A DNA stretch of 64,000 nucleotides from the NCBI GenBank assembly GCA_905250025.1, contig CAJNOJ010000455.1, forward strand, positions 1 to 64,000. The letters are read 5' to 3'. This DNA is from Adineta ricciae. Taxonomy: Eukaryota; Rotifera; Eurotatoria; Adinetida; Adinetidae. Position numbers and translations under genes: made by a program. Positions 25,901 through 38,700 of the stretch are shown piece after piece; positions within the stretch are counted from its first letter, which is position 1, and each line of letters starts with the position of its first letter. A model generated the notes under the pieces. That model saw nothing but the letters and a program-made list of their open reading frames with translations. It was not told the origin of the DNA and did not search any database.

Positions 25901-28900
25901 TAATCATTCCAGTGTCAACAACATATTTTAACGATGGAAAAGTCAATGAAGTTTCAGCTACTGTTGTAGAAAAGAAGACACTGCCATGCTCGATATATGC
26001 TTGCTGTACTGCAGCCGATTGGGATTGGATTAATGGATATCCTTTGATGGTGCCTTGGGTTAATTGTTCTAATAAACGGCAACATTGATGAACTTCAGTC
26101 GTTGAATTAACAAAACATAAAATTTGATCATGTCGTCGGCGCTTTTTGAATAATTCTTGAACGATATCTAAAATATTTTCTTTAGGTCGACAGATTCTTT
26201 TCACGTCGTGTAATAGACCGATTTGTGGTAGTTGAAATTCTCCTAATCCCAACTGTTGATATAATCTTGGTACAGATGAATTTAGTGTTGCAGAAGAAAT
26301 AATCAATTTGATCCTTGTTTTTAGTTCTGGTCGAACTGTTAACAACCGAGCTAAGAGAGCTAAACATAAATCGATATTAATCGACCGTTCATGAACTTCA
26401 TCAATAAAAAACACCATCGCCTTTTTCATTTCAGTATAAAGAGGTATGAAATTTGGATTATTCAGAAGACTTTCTCGTAGAAGGCCATCCGTGACATAAA
26501 CAATCGGAGCATCAGGACGATCACCATCCCCACTAATAACCCATCCGGCCAGTTGTTCCGATGTACCATCTATATCAGTTCGGATAGTTTCATTGACTCG
26601 ATTTGAAACAGCTGTGCATGGATATCGACGAGGTTGAGTTACCAGTATTCTATCGTAGCCTTCAGCAATGAGTAAAGCAGGTAACAATGTCGATTTGCCA
26701 GATCCTGTTGGGGTCGCAATCGCTGTCACTGTATGCGTCTCGATCATGTCTAAAAGTTTTATTGATTCATCAAACAATGGTAATTGTAACAGAAAACATG
26801 AGTGATAAATTAAAATTTGCTTTAATAGATCAGGAATTAGTTTCCAATGTTTAACTTCATAACCAATAAAGTTGGGTTTGCTTTTTAATTGGTTTTTGAT
26901 GCGATCAAGAAATATGTTCAACGTCTGAATCGATGATGATCGAGGTCGTTTGTTAAGATGAGTAAATTGCAAAGTGACATTTTGTTGAATGAATTCTTCC
27001 ATTGCTTTGTATTTTAACTCTTCAATTTCACTCAGAAATGGATGTTCATCAATGAAACCATTTGTAAATTGTCGAAGTTCAACAGATGGTGACAAGAACT
27101 GATTACTAATCGTCCGTTCGGTTAACGACGTCGCTTTTGCTCGAATGTAATGATTAAAATTTGCTCTGTAATTCAGCATCTTCGTATTCATAAAACGTTT
27201 AAGGATTGCAATATACTGTCTCCAGCTTTTCGTTTGAACATTGACGTCTCGTAAAGTTTGACTAATCGAACGTACTATGCGATTGGAATGTCGCTCGTAA
27301 TATTCGATACTCGATGTTTGACAGTTGAACAAGGTTAACACACGTTTGAACATACCTTGAAATGCAACATGATGTTCTGGTAAACCTTGGATAGTCAGTT
27401 GATAACCATTGTCCATTTCTTGAAATTTTACAGTGAAAATACCGTGAATGTCATTTTCTTTTATACCCGGAGTGGCAGCTCTCAATTGACCAAGGAAATA
27501 CTCGAACGTCGGTAAAAGAAAGTCATGCATAACTTCTCGAGGAATTTGATTATATTCGGTGATTTGGATTTGTTTTTTCATTTTTTGTAGACAGTCGTGC
27601 TGTTCTTTTAAGGGTTCTAATTCCTTTGTTAAATGATCTATCTTTGCTAATGCAGCTCTCACAGTTTCTTCTTTTTCCTCTAGTTTCAATGCATGCTCCT
27701 GTTCTAAAGCATGACATTGCATTTGCAAATCTAATGATTCGACTGTACGAAGAGTTTCCAACTTATTGATTTTCGCATGTAATTTTTCGATCTCTTCTTC
27801 TGACGTGGATGTTTTTGCATCGGTCAATTGCACCGAGGCTTTTTCATTAGCTTGATTATCATCAATATATTGATCGACATTCATTTCGACTTCTCCATCG
27901 CAAGGATTCGGCTCTTCTGAGGTGTCATCTCCTCCGTCTTCAACTAAAGACGTTGGTTTTTCAGGTTGCTGATCATGTTGAACGATATCATGTTCAATTG
28001 GAGTTTCATCGTCGTCTTCCGAAGCGAATACTGAGTTTAATGCTTTCTTCTGATATTCTGTGGTTAATGGCATTGGATTAATATTTGATGACGTTTGAAA
28101 GTTATCAATTGGAACAATTCGATGTTCATTATTCGACACTAATTTCGGAATCCATCTTATGAAACCGGAGATTGTACCATCTTCGTTCTTAAATGTAAAA
28201 CTCATCAGATCAAATCGAACAGATTGACCAACGAGTGAGAATTCGATGTACTTCCTTCGGTTATTCATTGCATCATCAAGTCGATCGTTGCTGTTTGCAT
28301 CACAATTGTACCAAGTATTCAGTTGGATATCTAATTGATCTTCATCGAGTAACGATAGATGTGAAATTTTCATAGACATGGGGTTTTGTTGATCATATTT
28401 TCCGTTTTGATGTTGAAGATAGAAAACTTGCCATAGAGAAAAACAATTGAAATTAAGAATCGATGAACCACGACAGCGAACCCATGCAAGATAATTTCCA
28501 TATTGAAGAAATTTAACCATAGAGATCGTTTGGAATATATTCCATTGATATTCCACTTGAAATTGTTTGTTTTCTTTAACTAGCATTAATTCATTCAATT
28601 GCTCCATTTCGGGTTTATCAAAAGGAAACCAAGTCTCAGGATAGCAGAATGGCAAGAATTCCCAAACGCAATCTTGTTTTCGATTTTGATCCATTTCTCG
28701 AATCGGATATTCAGGTAAATCTTGTTGCTCTTCGATATAACCGAGATTTAAAAACTCTTGAAAATATTTTACCAAATCTGGCCATTTAGTAGCATTCATT
28801 ATAGGCGTTTCTTCAGCTTGATTTCGACTAAAACAATTCGCACCGTTTTCAGTCAGATATCGAACGGTATCTAAATGTCCCCCATAACATGCGCCGTGTA

Positions 28901-29724
28901 AAGCAGTTGACCCCGCACTTGGATCAGCATTATAATCTGTCGCAGTGATGCTATCCATTTGAAGAGCTCGTTGGATATGCTGACGATTTGNTAGTAGCAT
29001 TCATTATAGGCGTTTCTTCAGCTTGATTTCGACTAAAACAATTCGCACCGTTTTCAGTCAGATATCGAACGGTATCTAAATGTCCCCCATAACATGCACC
29101 ATGTAAAGCAGTTGACCCTGCACTTGGATCAGCATTATAATCTGTCGCGGTAATGCTATCCATTTGAAGAGCTCGTTGGATATGCTGACGATTTGGAGCA
29201 TCAATAGAACAATGGCATATGCCAAGAAGGTATTTGACTATGTCCAATCGGCCGTTTCTTGCAGCAGAAAAGAGAAGTGTTGTACCCCATGGTCCTGGTT
29301 TATCTTTGAATGTTGGATATTGTTCAAGGAAGATTTCAACCAATTGCTGATTTCCGTCCCATGCTGCACGATACGCATCGAGCGCATCTCGAGTGGCTTG
29401 AAGATCGTTTTTAAACAACTCTAAACGATTAACAGTTAGAATCTGTCGGAAATGGAATTGCTCAGTATCATAACCATATTCAAGAAGACAATTCAATAAA
29501 AACTGACGAAATTTAATATTTAATTTCGGTACAAATTCCTTAAAACGATTTGCAATCTTCGTTGTTAATTCGTTTGTGCTTTGTTCTGCATAAGAATTAC
29601 ATGATAATATGTCGATATCAACATTTAAGTTAGAATCAGTTTGGACTGAAGTATGCTGACAATCAATATTAATAATAAGAATAATTGTCTCCAAAAACGA
29701 TCTTAATTCTGCGTCGTCGTTCAT
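22917..29724 (-). CDS. Ankyrin / DEAH helicase / NTase-like / PARP fusion, copy B (interrupted by assembly N)
   Basis: Exons 29724-25589, 25539-24349, 24296-23226 and 23176-22917 keep the same borders as copy A; exons 2-4 have identical lengths (1191, 1071, 260). Walker A, DEVH, motif VI, GGFVRDW, SDLDCHLP, HGT, GAGAYFAD and TEYI are all conserved. Exon 1 is broken by an N at 28991, around which about 200 bp of ankyrin-coding sequence appears twice. Without that duplicate the frame is continuous, so this is an assembly artefact, not a pseudogene. Substitutions are spread through the coiled coil and acidic linker more than the helicase core, as expected under purifying selection. Confidence 0.83.
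28772..29195. repeat. Overlapping contig ends flanking an N (duplicated ~200 bp)
   Basis: About 28790-28990 and 28992-29195 are the same ankyrin-coding stretch with a few differences. The left version matches block A (10910-11120) without difference from about 28772, while the right version carries its own variants (for example GCACCATG instead of GCGCCGTG). The left contig therefore ends in the other haplotype's sequence. Confidence 0.85.
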
Positions 29725-30842
29725 CGCCGTCGTCGTTTGCGTCTAGTCGCGCTATAACGTAAGTTTCACTATACTGTTATAGGAAAGAAGAGAAAGATTC
29801 CGCACGTTCGAAAAAATGTTTATTAGCAGAAAGAAAGAAAAACTATCGTTTCACTGGGTTTTTTTCACGTCAAAGATATAGTCACCGATGTTTTTTTTTC
29901 CAAAAAATTCTTGTTGAGGGTATCGGTAACAGCTTTAGTTTTCATTTATGCATCCTTTTTTTCTGATTTATTTGAAATACAGCTGTTGCTGTCGATTTCT
30001 TTTATAAAGAAAGATTTATATGCTGTTGAGGGTAAGGATGTGACCCCGCAATTAACGAATAGCTCGATTTTCCATGTAAACGAAATATACGTTTGTGATG
30101 ATGGAAGAGAAAAGCGGACATCTTGCATTTTGACTAGTTCACTGGCAATGTTGCTTGTCTCAATTAACATTCCATCTGTAATCGATGCTTTTGTAATTTG
30201 CTATTGTAAGCATCAGTCAAAATTTAAACACTCTTTAAACCAAGTTTTTGATGACTCTGTACTCAAGAATTTGTGAAACGCATTATCTCTGTAATTTGAA
30301 ATCGTATATTTTCATGATTTTTCTTAAATAAGCCTATGTAGATCTATGTAAGCGTAGTTGTAACTATAACATCTCGACCAATTTAAATGCATTCGAAGTA
30401 GATAAGTTATCTGAATGTACTCCTTATGATATTCGCCGGCGAAGAAGTACCAGTTCGAGCGAAACGCGTTGCCGAAAAGCACTGTAAGCCCAATATATGC
30501 ATAGATGAACTTGTCCTGCTTCTAATCAGCGCCATCATATAAGACAGAATGACTTTTATGGTTATTTTTTTCTCCTTTGAGGGTATACTTATCTCCGTTT
30601 GCAATGCAATTGAGAGCACAAAAATTGCAATTCTTTGCCCCACATTTAGGGGTGCACACGAGGTAAACATAAGTGAGCTAGTCTAGCTTTTTCGAAAATA
30701 TTATTCAATGAATACGTGAATTACAGCCATGAAAAATATACAAGGAAATTTATTAGGAAATGCTGTCTAGTGGAACTTCTCTCCTCTACAATAAATTTCA
30801 CGACGAGAAAAAGGTTATAGCATATAGAAAACTAAATCAAAG
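29725..30842. other. Intergenic, helicase-PARP promoter side, copy B
   Basis: Homologous to 11659-12755, with numerous indels. No conserved ORF. TTTATT near 30748 is a possible minus-strand poly(A) signal for the glyoxylate gene. Confidence 0.4.
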
Positions 30843-33800
30843 TTAATGGCCTTCTTGAACCAATTTCTTGTAGGCATCTAAAGTCAAGAAGTCCTTCAGA
30901 TTTTTATCGCTAACGAATTTGAACAAAAGATTTGTAGCATCATCCAGTCGATTCTGAGTTTGAAGCTTTGTGATCCATTTGGCCTTTTCTTCGTTGATCA
31001 CGTTTTCAACCATGCCAAGGTCAACTGTGCGACCGTCGTCAAGTTGTGCGTTATGATGCACCCATTGCCAAATTTGAGAGCGACTGATTTCTGCGGTTGC
31101 AGCGTCCTCCATTAGATTGTATAGAGGTACACAACCTGAAAGAATAAGAAAAAATATTAAAATAATTATGGTGGTGACAGTCGTTATGTCATCACTGATT
31201 AGCTCCTTACCTGTTCCACGCAACCAAGCTTCCAAGTAACCCAATGTAACATTGATATTATGTCGAAGTCCTGCTTCTGTTCTGCTACCCAAAGGAATCT
31301 CAATCAAACCTGCTGCCGAAGGATTTACATCGGGTCTGAGACGATCGACTTGATTTGGTTTTCCATTTAACGTAGCTGCGAATGCTTCGATTGCGATGCC
31401 AACAAGACCTGGATGAGCAACCCACGTTCCATCGTGACCTTCGTTAGCTTCTCGAACTTTGTCCTAAAACTCATAAGATTTATCCGAAGCTTCTCTGAAT
31501 TTCACTTACTTCTCGCACGGCCTGCAAAGCTTTGGTATTCTCTTCTGCATTTGATTTGATCGGAATTTGTGCTGCCATTCCTCCCATTGCATGAGCTCCT
31601 CGCTGGTGACAAGCTTTTATCACGAAACGAGAATAGTTTCGCATGAATGGTGTTGTCATTCGAATCTCCGAGCGATTTGGAGTTAAAAATTCACGATGAT
31701 TCTGAAAGGCTTTGATGTACGAGAAAATATAGTCCCAGCGACCGCAGTTTAGACCGACAATATGGTCACGAAGAGAATATAAAACTTCATCGATTTCATA
31801 AGTCAACAGAATGTGTTCGACTAGAACGGTTACCTATAAACAAGATTTCGAAGGAAAACACAGTTGCTTATTTTTTCTCTGAAGAATTTCAACGAAGCTG
31901 TACCTTAATGGTTCCCCGAGGTATTTTCAGATAATCTTCCGCAGCGTTCAAAACTTCATTCCAAAGTTCAGCTTCATGGTAGTTTTCCATTTTCGGAAGA
32001 TAAAAATATGGTCCAGTACCGTTTCCAAGTAATTTTCTTGCATTATTGAAAACATAAACACCGAAGTCAAAGAGAGATCCAGACATTGGTTCACCATCGA
32101 TTTGAACGTGCAATTCAGGTAAATGCCATCCTCTTGGTCGAACCATGAGAACTGCTGGCTTCGAGCCTGAAAACAAAACCACGCACATTAGTCAAACGAT
32201 GATCCCGACATCATTTCTTACCAACTTTATACTGTTTTCCACTTTGCGCATCTTCGAAAGAGATTTCACCGCGAATTGCATCATACAGATTTTTCTGGCC
32301 CTCGATTAAATTTCTCCATGTAGGTGTTGTCGAATCTTCGAAATCTGCCATATATGTCTTCGCTCCAGAGTTTAGTGCATTAATAACCATTTTCCGATCG
32401 CATGGACCAGTTATCTCAACTTGACGATCTTGAAGATCCTTGGGAGTTCCTGCAAGCTTACTGTGTAAGAAATGATTTAAGCAATTGTAATATGTTTACC
32501 TAGAATTTTCCAGTTCGTTTTTTTAATATCTCCTGTCGTTGTCAGAAATTTCGGACGCTGTCCTGCATTTAAAAGAAGTTGACGGTTTTTTCGAGCTTCT
32601 AAGATCTGTTGGCGTTTTTTCTCAAATCGACGATGTAAACTAGCCAAGAATTGCATCGTTTCTGTACTGATTACTTTCTCATCACCTTCTTCTAAATCCA
32701 TGGTTAGTTGTACTGAACTGTCCTGAGATACATTCTGCTTCATTCTATTAAAGATGAACCGATTTAGTACATATTTGTTTCGTTTATTTTTAATAGATTT
32801 TTATACAAATAGAAAATACAAGTTCATTTTCGAGCGTTCACACTTGTGAATGACAACTTTCTGATATGTGAACTTACTGCATAGCAGCAGCTCGTGCAAC
32901 CGCTGGTTCCGCCGCTGATTGTATAGCAATTGCTGGAAGACCATATGGGATAGGTTCTGCCTCTTTCGTGAATTGTGCGGCCTCAGTTGATTCAGACAAC
33001 GCGAGTGTACTTGATTTTCCTCCTAAAAGGTTTTCATGTGTTACTTCTCTACCGTTTTGTCAAAGTTTTAAATCGTTTCTCTTTAAGTCAATCGAGAAAA
33101 CTCTTTACCTGTAACAGCGAGCATCACCGTATCGAAGTATCCAGTTCCAACTTCACGTTGATGTCGAACAGCTGTATAGCCATGTGGTTCCGATTTAAAT
33201 TCCGCTTGTTGCAATTCAGAATAGGCAGACATTCCGTGATCCTTGTACTTTCGAGCAAGTTCAAACATTCCGAAGTTAATCGAATGAAATCCGGCTAAGG
33301 TAACGAATTGAAATTTGTAGCCCATGGCACCGAGTTCAGCCTAAAAATAGTTAAACAAATTCTAATAAGTTGACAAACAAGTCATTGAAACGTACCTGGA
33401 ATTTGGCAATGGCTTCGGGACTCAAATTTGCTCGCCAGTTGAACGATGGAGAGCAGTTGTATGCCATCATCTTTCCTGGAAATTCTTTCTGAATTGCTTC
33501 TGCAAATACTTTCGCATGTTCCATATTCGGTGTCGAAGTTTCCCACCAAAGAAGATCTGAATATGGTGCTGCACTGAGACCGCGTTTGATACAATGTTGT
33601 AATCCTGATCCTTGTTTTAGTCGAAAAAATCCCTCGGCAGTTCGTCCAGCCAAAGTATCGATAAATTCACAATCACGTTCATCGATATTCGATGTTAAAA
33701 GTGTTGCCGATTCTGCATCTGTTCGACTGATAATCACTGTCGGAACGCCACAAACATCTGCAGCCAAACGAGCTGCACTTAGATTTCGTACATGAGCATT

Positions 33801-34775
33801 GGTTGGAATTAAAACCTAGAATTTGTCAGATGAATTTGTATCAGTTAATAATCAGTATGTTTTTACTTTTCCGCCCAAATGTCCGCATTTCTTTTCCGAA
33901 GCCAATTGATCTTCGAAATGTACACCAGCTGCACCAGCTTCGATGTAGGCTTTCATAATTTCAAAACAGTTCAAGGGTCCTCCAAAACCAGCTTCAGCAT
34001 CGGCAACGATCGGAACAAACCAATCTCGTGACAAGTGACCTTCAGCATTTTCTATCTGAGAAGCACGTTCTAGAGTTTTGTTCACCCGGCGAACCATTTC
34101 CGGTCCTGAGTTTGATGGGTACAGACTTTGATCTGGATACATCGATCCTGCTGTATTTCCATCTGCTGCAATTTGCCATCCTAAAAACACAAAGATATCA
34201 TTTTATGTCATCGTTCTGTTTATACAAATTTCACTCTCAATAGAAAACTTTTCCGTTCAAGGAGAGACAACTTACCGGACATGTAAATTGCGTTCAAGCC
34301 GGAGCGAACCATTTGCATCGCTTGATTTCCTGTAATTGCTCCAAGTGAATTGATATAGGGTTCTGTATGTAACAACTTCCATAGTCTATTTGCTCCATTC
34401 GTCTAAACATAAGAATAATTTCAAATCAATATCTATTCGATGAATTTTTTATTCTCGTTCTATACTCTCGCTTGAATATGACTTAAAACTAGATATTTCT
34501 CCGATGATATTCAGATGATTTTCGCTGCGAGATGAAAAAAAAACATTCAGGTTATGTACCTAATCGTATTTATCTAAGAGTATACTCAAACTGAAGGAAA
34601 GAAAAACGCTTTCTTTTAGTGACAATTTGTTTTTAAAAACACTCACTGCTAATGTATATTCGATCTCAACGCCGCTTCGTAGTTGACGAACAATATCAGG
34701 CCCATAAACTCTTTTGATTCCATCCCATCGACCAGCTGGTACCTTTCGTATCAGATCATAAAATGCCTTGTTCAT
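30843..34775 (-). CDS. Bifunctional isocitrate lyase - malate synthase, copy B
   Basis: Same multi-exon structure as copy A (start ATG 34775; last exon 31135-30843). The lyase KKCGH signature, [15 protein letters not shown] and [10 protein letters not shown] are intact. The exons I compared are nearly identical at the protein level, with differences such as NR to IR in the linker near EARK[NT]RQ and L to M in LASLH-adjacent residues; introns differ more. The same donor with embedded TAA follows the lyase half (minus strand of the 32870s), so that oddity is conserved between copies. Role as for copy A. Confidence 0.92.
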
Positions 34776-35756
34776 AATGCTGTTGTTTTATAACGAAATA
34801 AGTATAGCCAGATATGGATATCCGTACGTATAATTTTGTAATGCAATTATCTTCTATCGCAGTACCAAACACTGAAAAATACGTACATTCATAGCTTACT
34901 TATATAGTGACCAGTGAACGTACTTTTTTTTTCTGTTCTATTCTCATCTGTCGCATACATTGATCTCGTCGCTTCTGGATAAAAATAGAAGCTCGACCAT
35001 TCTTATCTTTTAACGTTCTCTTTCTCTTATTTTCATATCGTACGTGCATGTGCTGTACCTTTTTTTTCTTCTCATTCTGTCAGTATGACAAAATAATAGG
35101 CCTTGATTTATGGACTTTCCCCTCAATTAGATAGTGTAGATGGCAAAAGGAGCAAAGTACTCCGCTTCGTAAGTACAGTGAACTTTCGATACTTCTTCTA
35201 GAGTATTTTTTCTATATTGCGACATTCTAAAAGTGAGGTCGAAGTACTAAATACATTGGAATGTAAGACAATATATCCGATCGTACATTTGTACCGAATC
35301 AGAATGTTTATTTGGAATTTGAAGCCAGTGAGTGTCGGTTAAAAGTACACACCCCAAGAAAAGTACTGAAACAAGCAAAACAACTGTATAATATATACAG
35401 AATAAAAGGTACGCATGAAACATCACACAACGAATTACACGTGCTTGTTATTGCCTTTTCAACTGTCGATTCGTATCGATAAGTACCAGATTTTCCTTTT
35501 TATTTCTCTCAAGATTTCAACGGAGTTTTTCACTTGCCCCCATCGAATCGTACGTAACTTCATGATAAGGATGCAAATCTGTTCGAAGATTTGTAGCATA
35601 CAGAAAAATTTTATTTTTATAAAAGTCATCAATTAAGCAAAATGAATATCGTGACATTTTAGCCAGTATTCGCTATTGAATAACAAGTGCTTCACATCCC
35701 ATGACCTAGAAGAACAATTTATTCACAATCATCATTCATTTCTCAAAAATAATATT
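34776..35756. other. Intergenic, glyoxylate gene promoter side, copy B
   Basis: Homologous to 16682-17641. No gene seen. TTTATT at 35718-35723 is a likely minus-strand poly(A) signal for the NACHT gene, about 35 bases past its stop. Confidence 0.45.
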
Positions 35757-38700
35757 TTACTTTTCGGGAAGCGATTTTCGATCGACAATTTTGATGATAC
35801 ATAAACGCTCGTCGATTTTCAGTAACAATCGATCATTTAATATCCCCATAAATGGATACAACTCCTTCTCAATGAATAATTTCGCCATTTGTTCACCATT
35901 TGAAACTCGATACATTCGTAATAATCGATCCGAACAGATCACAAATAAATACTGTTCACCACTATCACTTGGATTAGCGTTACTTAGGCAGAACGTTTCA
36001 CAAGCACCAGTAGCATCATCCAATTGAACAACTTTGCGTGATTTTGTTACTAAATTGTATATAATTATCACTGGACGATCTATCGAATCAAAAACAAGTA
36101 AATTATCTTTTATGATTAATTGATAAGCATCATCCAGTTGTGTGAATTTGTCATTCTCTTTGTGCCAAATAAAGATTTGATTATCGGTATTATGAAAGAC
36201 GAAATGCTCGTGAAGTGAGTACATTTGCATAACTTTACTTGAATTTAATCGTATGGTTGATGAGCGAATTTTCAATGTTGAATTGACGAGATTGTATTCG
36301 AATAGATGAGTTTGATCTTTCGATAGGATGCATAGCCGATCGTCGGATTCATTTAATGTACTTGTCGAACAGTCCATCGCTAGTTGAGTAAGAATTTTTA
36401 CTTGAAATGCTTTTGTATCGATTTGAAAGACTTGTTTAGTTTGCGAACAGAATAGAACGAATGACGATTGGAGTGAATGAATCTGAACATTTCGATGTTG
36501 AAATTCATTTGTTGTCCACGTTAGTTTCTTCGTTTCCATCGAATAGATTGCTAGAAGATTCTTCCGATCAATAACTAACACGTGCGATGAAGATTTCGTA
36601 AAATAACATTGTTTCACCGATGGAATCGATAGATGTAAATCAAGTTTATTCATTTCATTCAACGTGTAGATCTTCAAATCTTGATCGTTATCTGTGTAAG
36701 TTAGAAATCGATCTAAGTGTATTCTTGGTCGTTGACGAATTGCTTCTGATGAAACGAGAGTTTTCAAACCGACGAGACAAGATAACATTGTCGCACTGTA
36801 TTTGTACAAATCCTTTCCATCTGAACAATACAGTGTTATACCTTCGGGATGCTCTGAAATCGATGATCAGAAAGAAAAATATGTCAAGTGTATAAATTAC
36901 CCGCTTCGAAAACGCAATGTTCGATGTAAATATCCAATTGAACATGACTGAGAAGAAAAGACACATGTTTCTGTTGTTTTTTGTCATAAAGCCATTCATA
37001 AATATCTACGATACTTTTATTTCTATTAATACAAGCTGAAAAGGAAAAAAGAACATGAAGCGTTTTTTCAATGTGACAAAGCAAAACTCACCTATAAGAT
37101 TTCCTAAACCGCCACTAAACGCATGTGAATTGTAATTATCATGAATCAAATCATATTCACCCAAAGATGTCAAACAAAATGGCTGAAAAATTTTCTCTTT
37201 ACACAATGGGTTGAATATCATCACTGATGATTGTGTCAACCAGCCAATCGAATTGCTATTCGGAAGATGGACGACCGAGTCAGGTAACGAATGAAAATCG
37301 ATATCGTTGTGAACTTCAATTGGATTAGTTTCGTGATGTACAGTTAATAAAGTTTTGGAGTTGTCGAGTGAATAGAAAAATTCGATGTGTAAATCAAGGA
37401 GGACGCAATGTTGATAAGAATTCTTGTCTCGGTGAACCGTTCGAATGAGTTCGAGTTGACAATCCTTATTGATCGAAAAATAAGAAATCTTTAAGCTTGA
37501 TTTGAACGTCAGTTTCAGATCGTTTTTCTTCAGAAAATAATTCTCGATCATATCGTCGCCACAATCATATTCAGATATTAAATTATTCTCGGCACAGTTC
37601 CAAATCTGTAAAGTGTGCTGCGACAATGAAATAATTAGAATAATATCCTTCTTAATAAATGCAATCAATCGATGACACGGGATTTGCATCATTGTTTGTT
37701 TGGTCGAGACATTCTTTACGATCATTTCCGAATTTGATGTTAAACAGCATAAACATTCGCTGTGATATAAAGCCGAGATAATTTTTTCTCCCGTATCTTT
37801 CTTCATATAGGTGATTTCGGACTGGTTGTATATTGTTCGAAAATGATTCTGAAATTGAAACATTCGACTGTCGTCTGTGACAACTAGCAGAAAAAAATTT
37901 GAAATTTTCGAGTAGATCACGTGTCCTAATGGACATTTCAGGAGATATTGTGGTCGTTGATCGTCTGTTATCAATAGAAGTGGACACACGAGTAGACATT
38001 GATCGAGTAAATTGTACAGATTTGGACTTAAGTGCTCTCGGAAGGGAAGTAATCGATAGACTAACTCGAATGGAAGGTTCGAAGGATACGGATTGAGTAT
38101 ATCGATCAGCATTTCGAATTGCTTGAGTAGGAATCGTGAATCGCCACTCCCACTGTAATTTCCCCTAGTAAATACGTATAGAAAATCGATTATGGTATAT
38201 TCACCGCAAAGAAGTAACGCGGTGAGAAAATCGAGATTGAATAAAGACGCGTAGTGAACGTATTCGTAACGTCCAATGTTGAGATATAATTGATGAAGAC
38301 GTCGAAGGTTGTATTGCTTTTTCTGTTTGTCTATCAACGGTTTTTGTGGTGTTAAACATCGATCAACGGAGATGATTGCTGTTGGTAAATTGTATTTCTT
38401 CGTTAATTTCGCGGAATAACTCATATCGAATGTTGTTTTGTATTCATTGGCATAATATTCCAAACGAGTTTTCTCCAAGACCGGTGTTTCCTGTCGATAT
38501 TGCTGCCCTTGTTCACCTTTCCATGGTTGATAATCTTGAAAATATCGATGATAACTAGAAACAAACAAATGCCCATGTCACTTCTCAATCTACTTTTTCC
38601 TCACTTACAAATAAATACATGGAACACCGTCGATATCCTTTTCAACCAAATATTTATGCATATCATTTCGAATACGAATCCACAGATTCGATGGTAAACG

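Noticed and set aside
28790-29195. Extra ankyrin repeats in helicase-PARP copy B
   Set aside because: The duplicate is two overlapping contig ends around an N, not extra protein modules.
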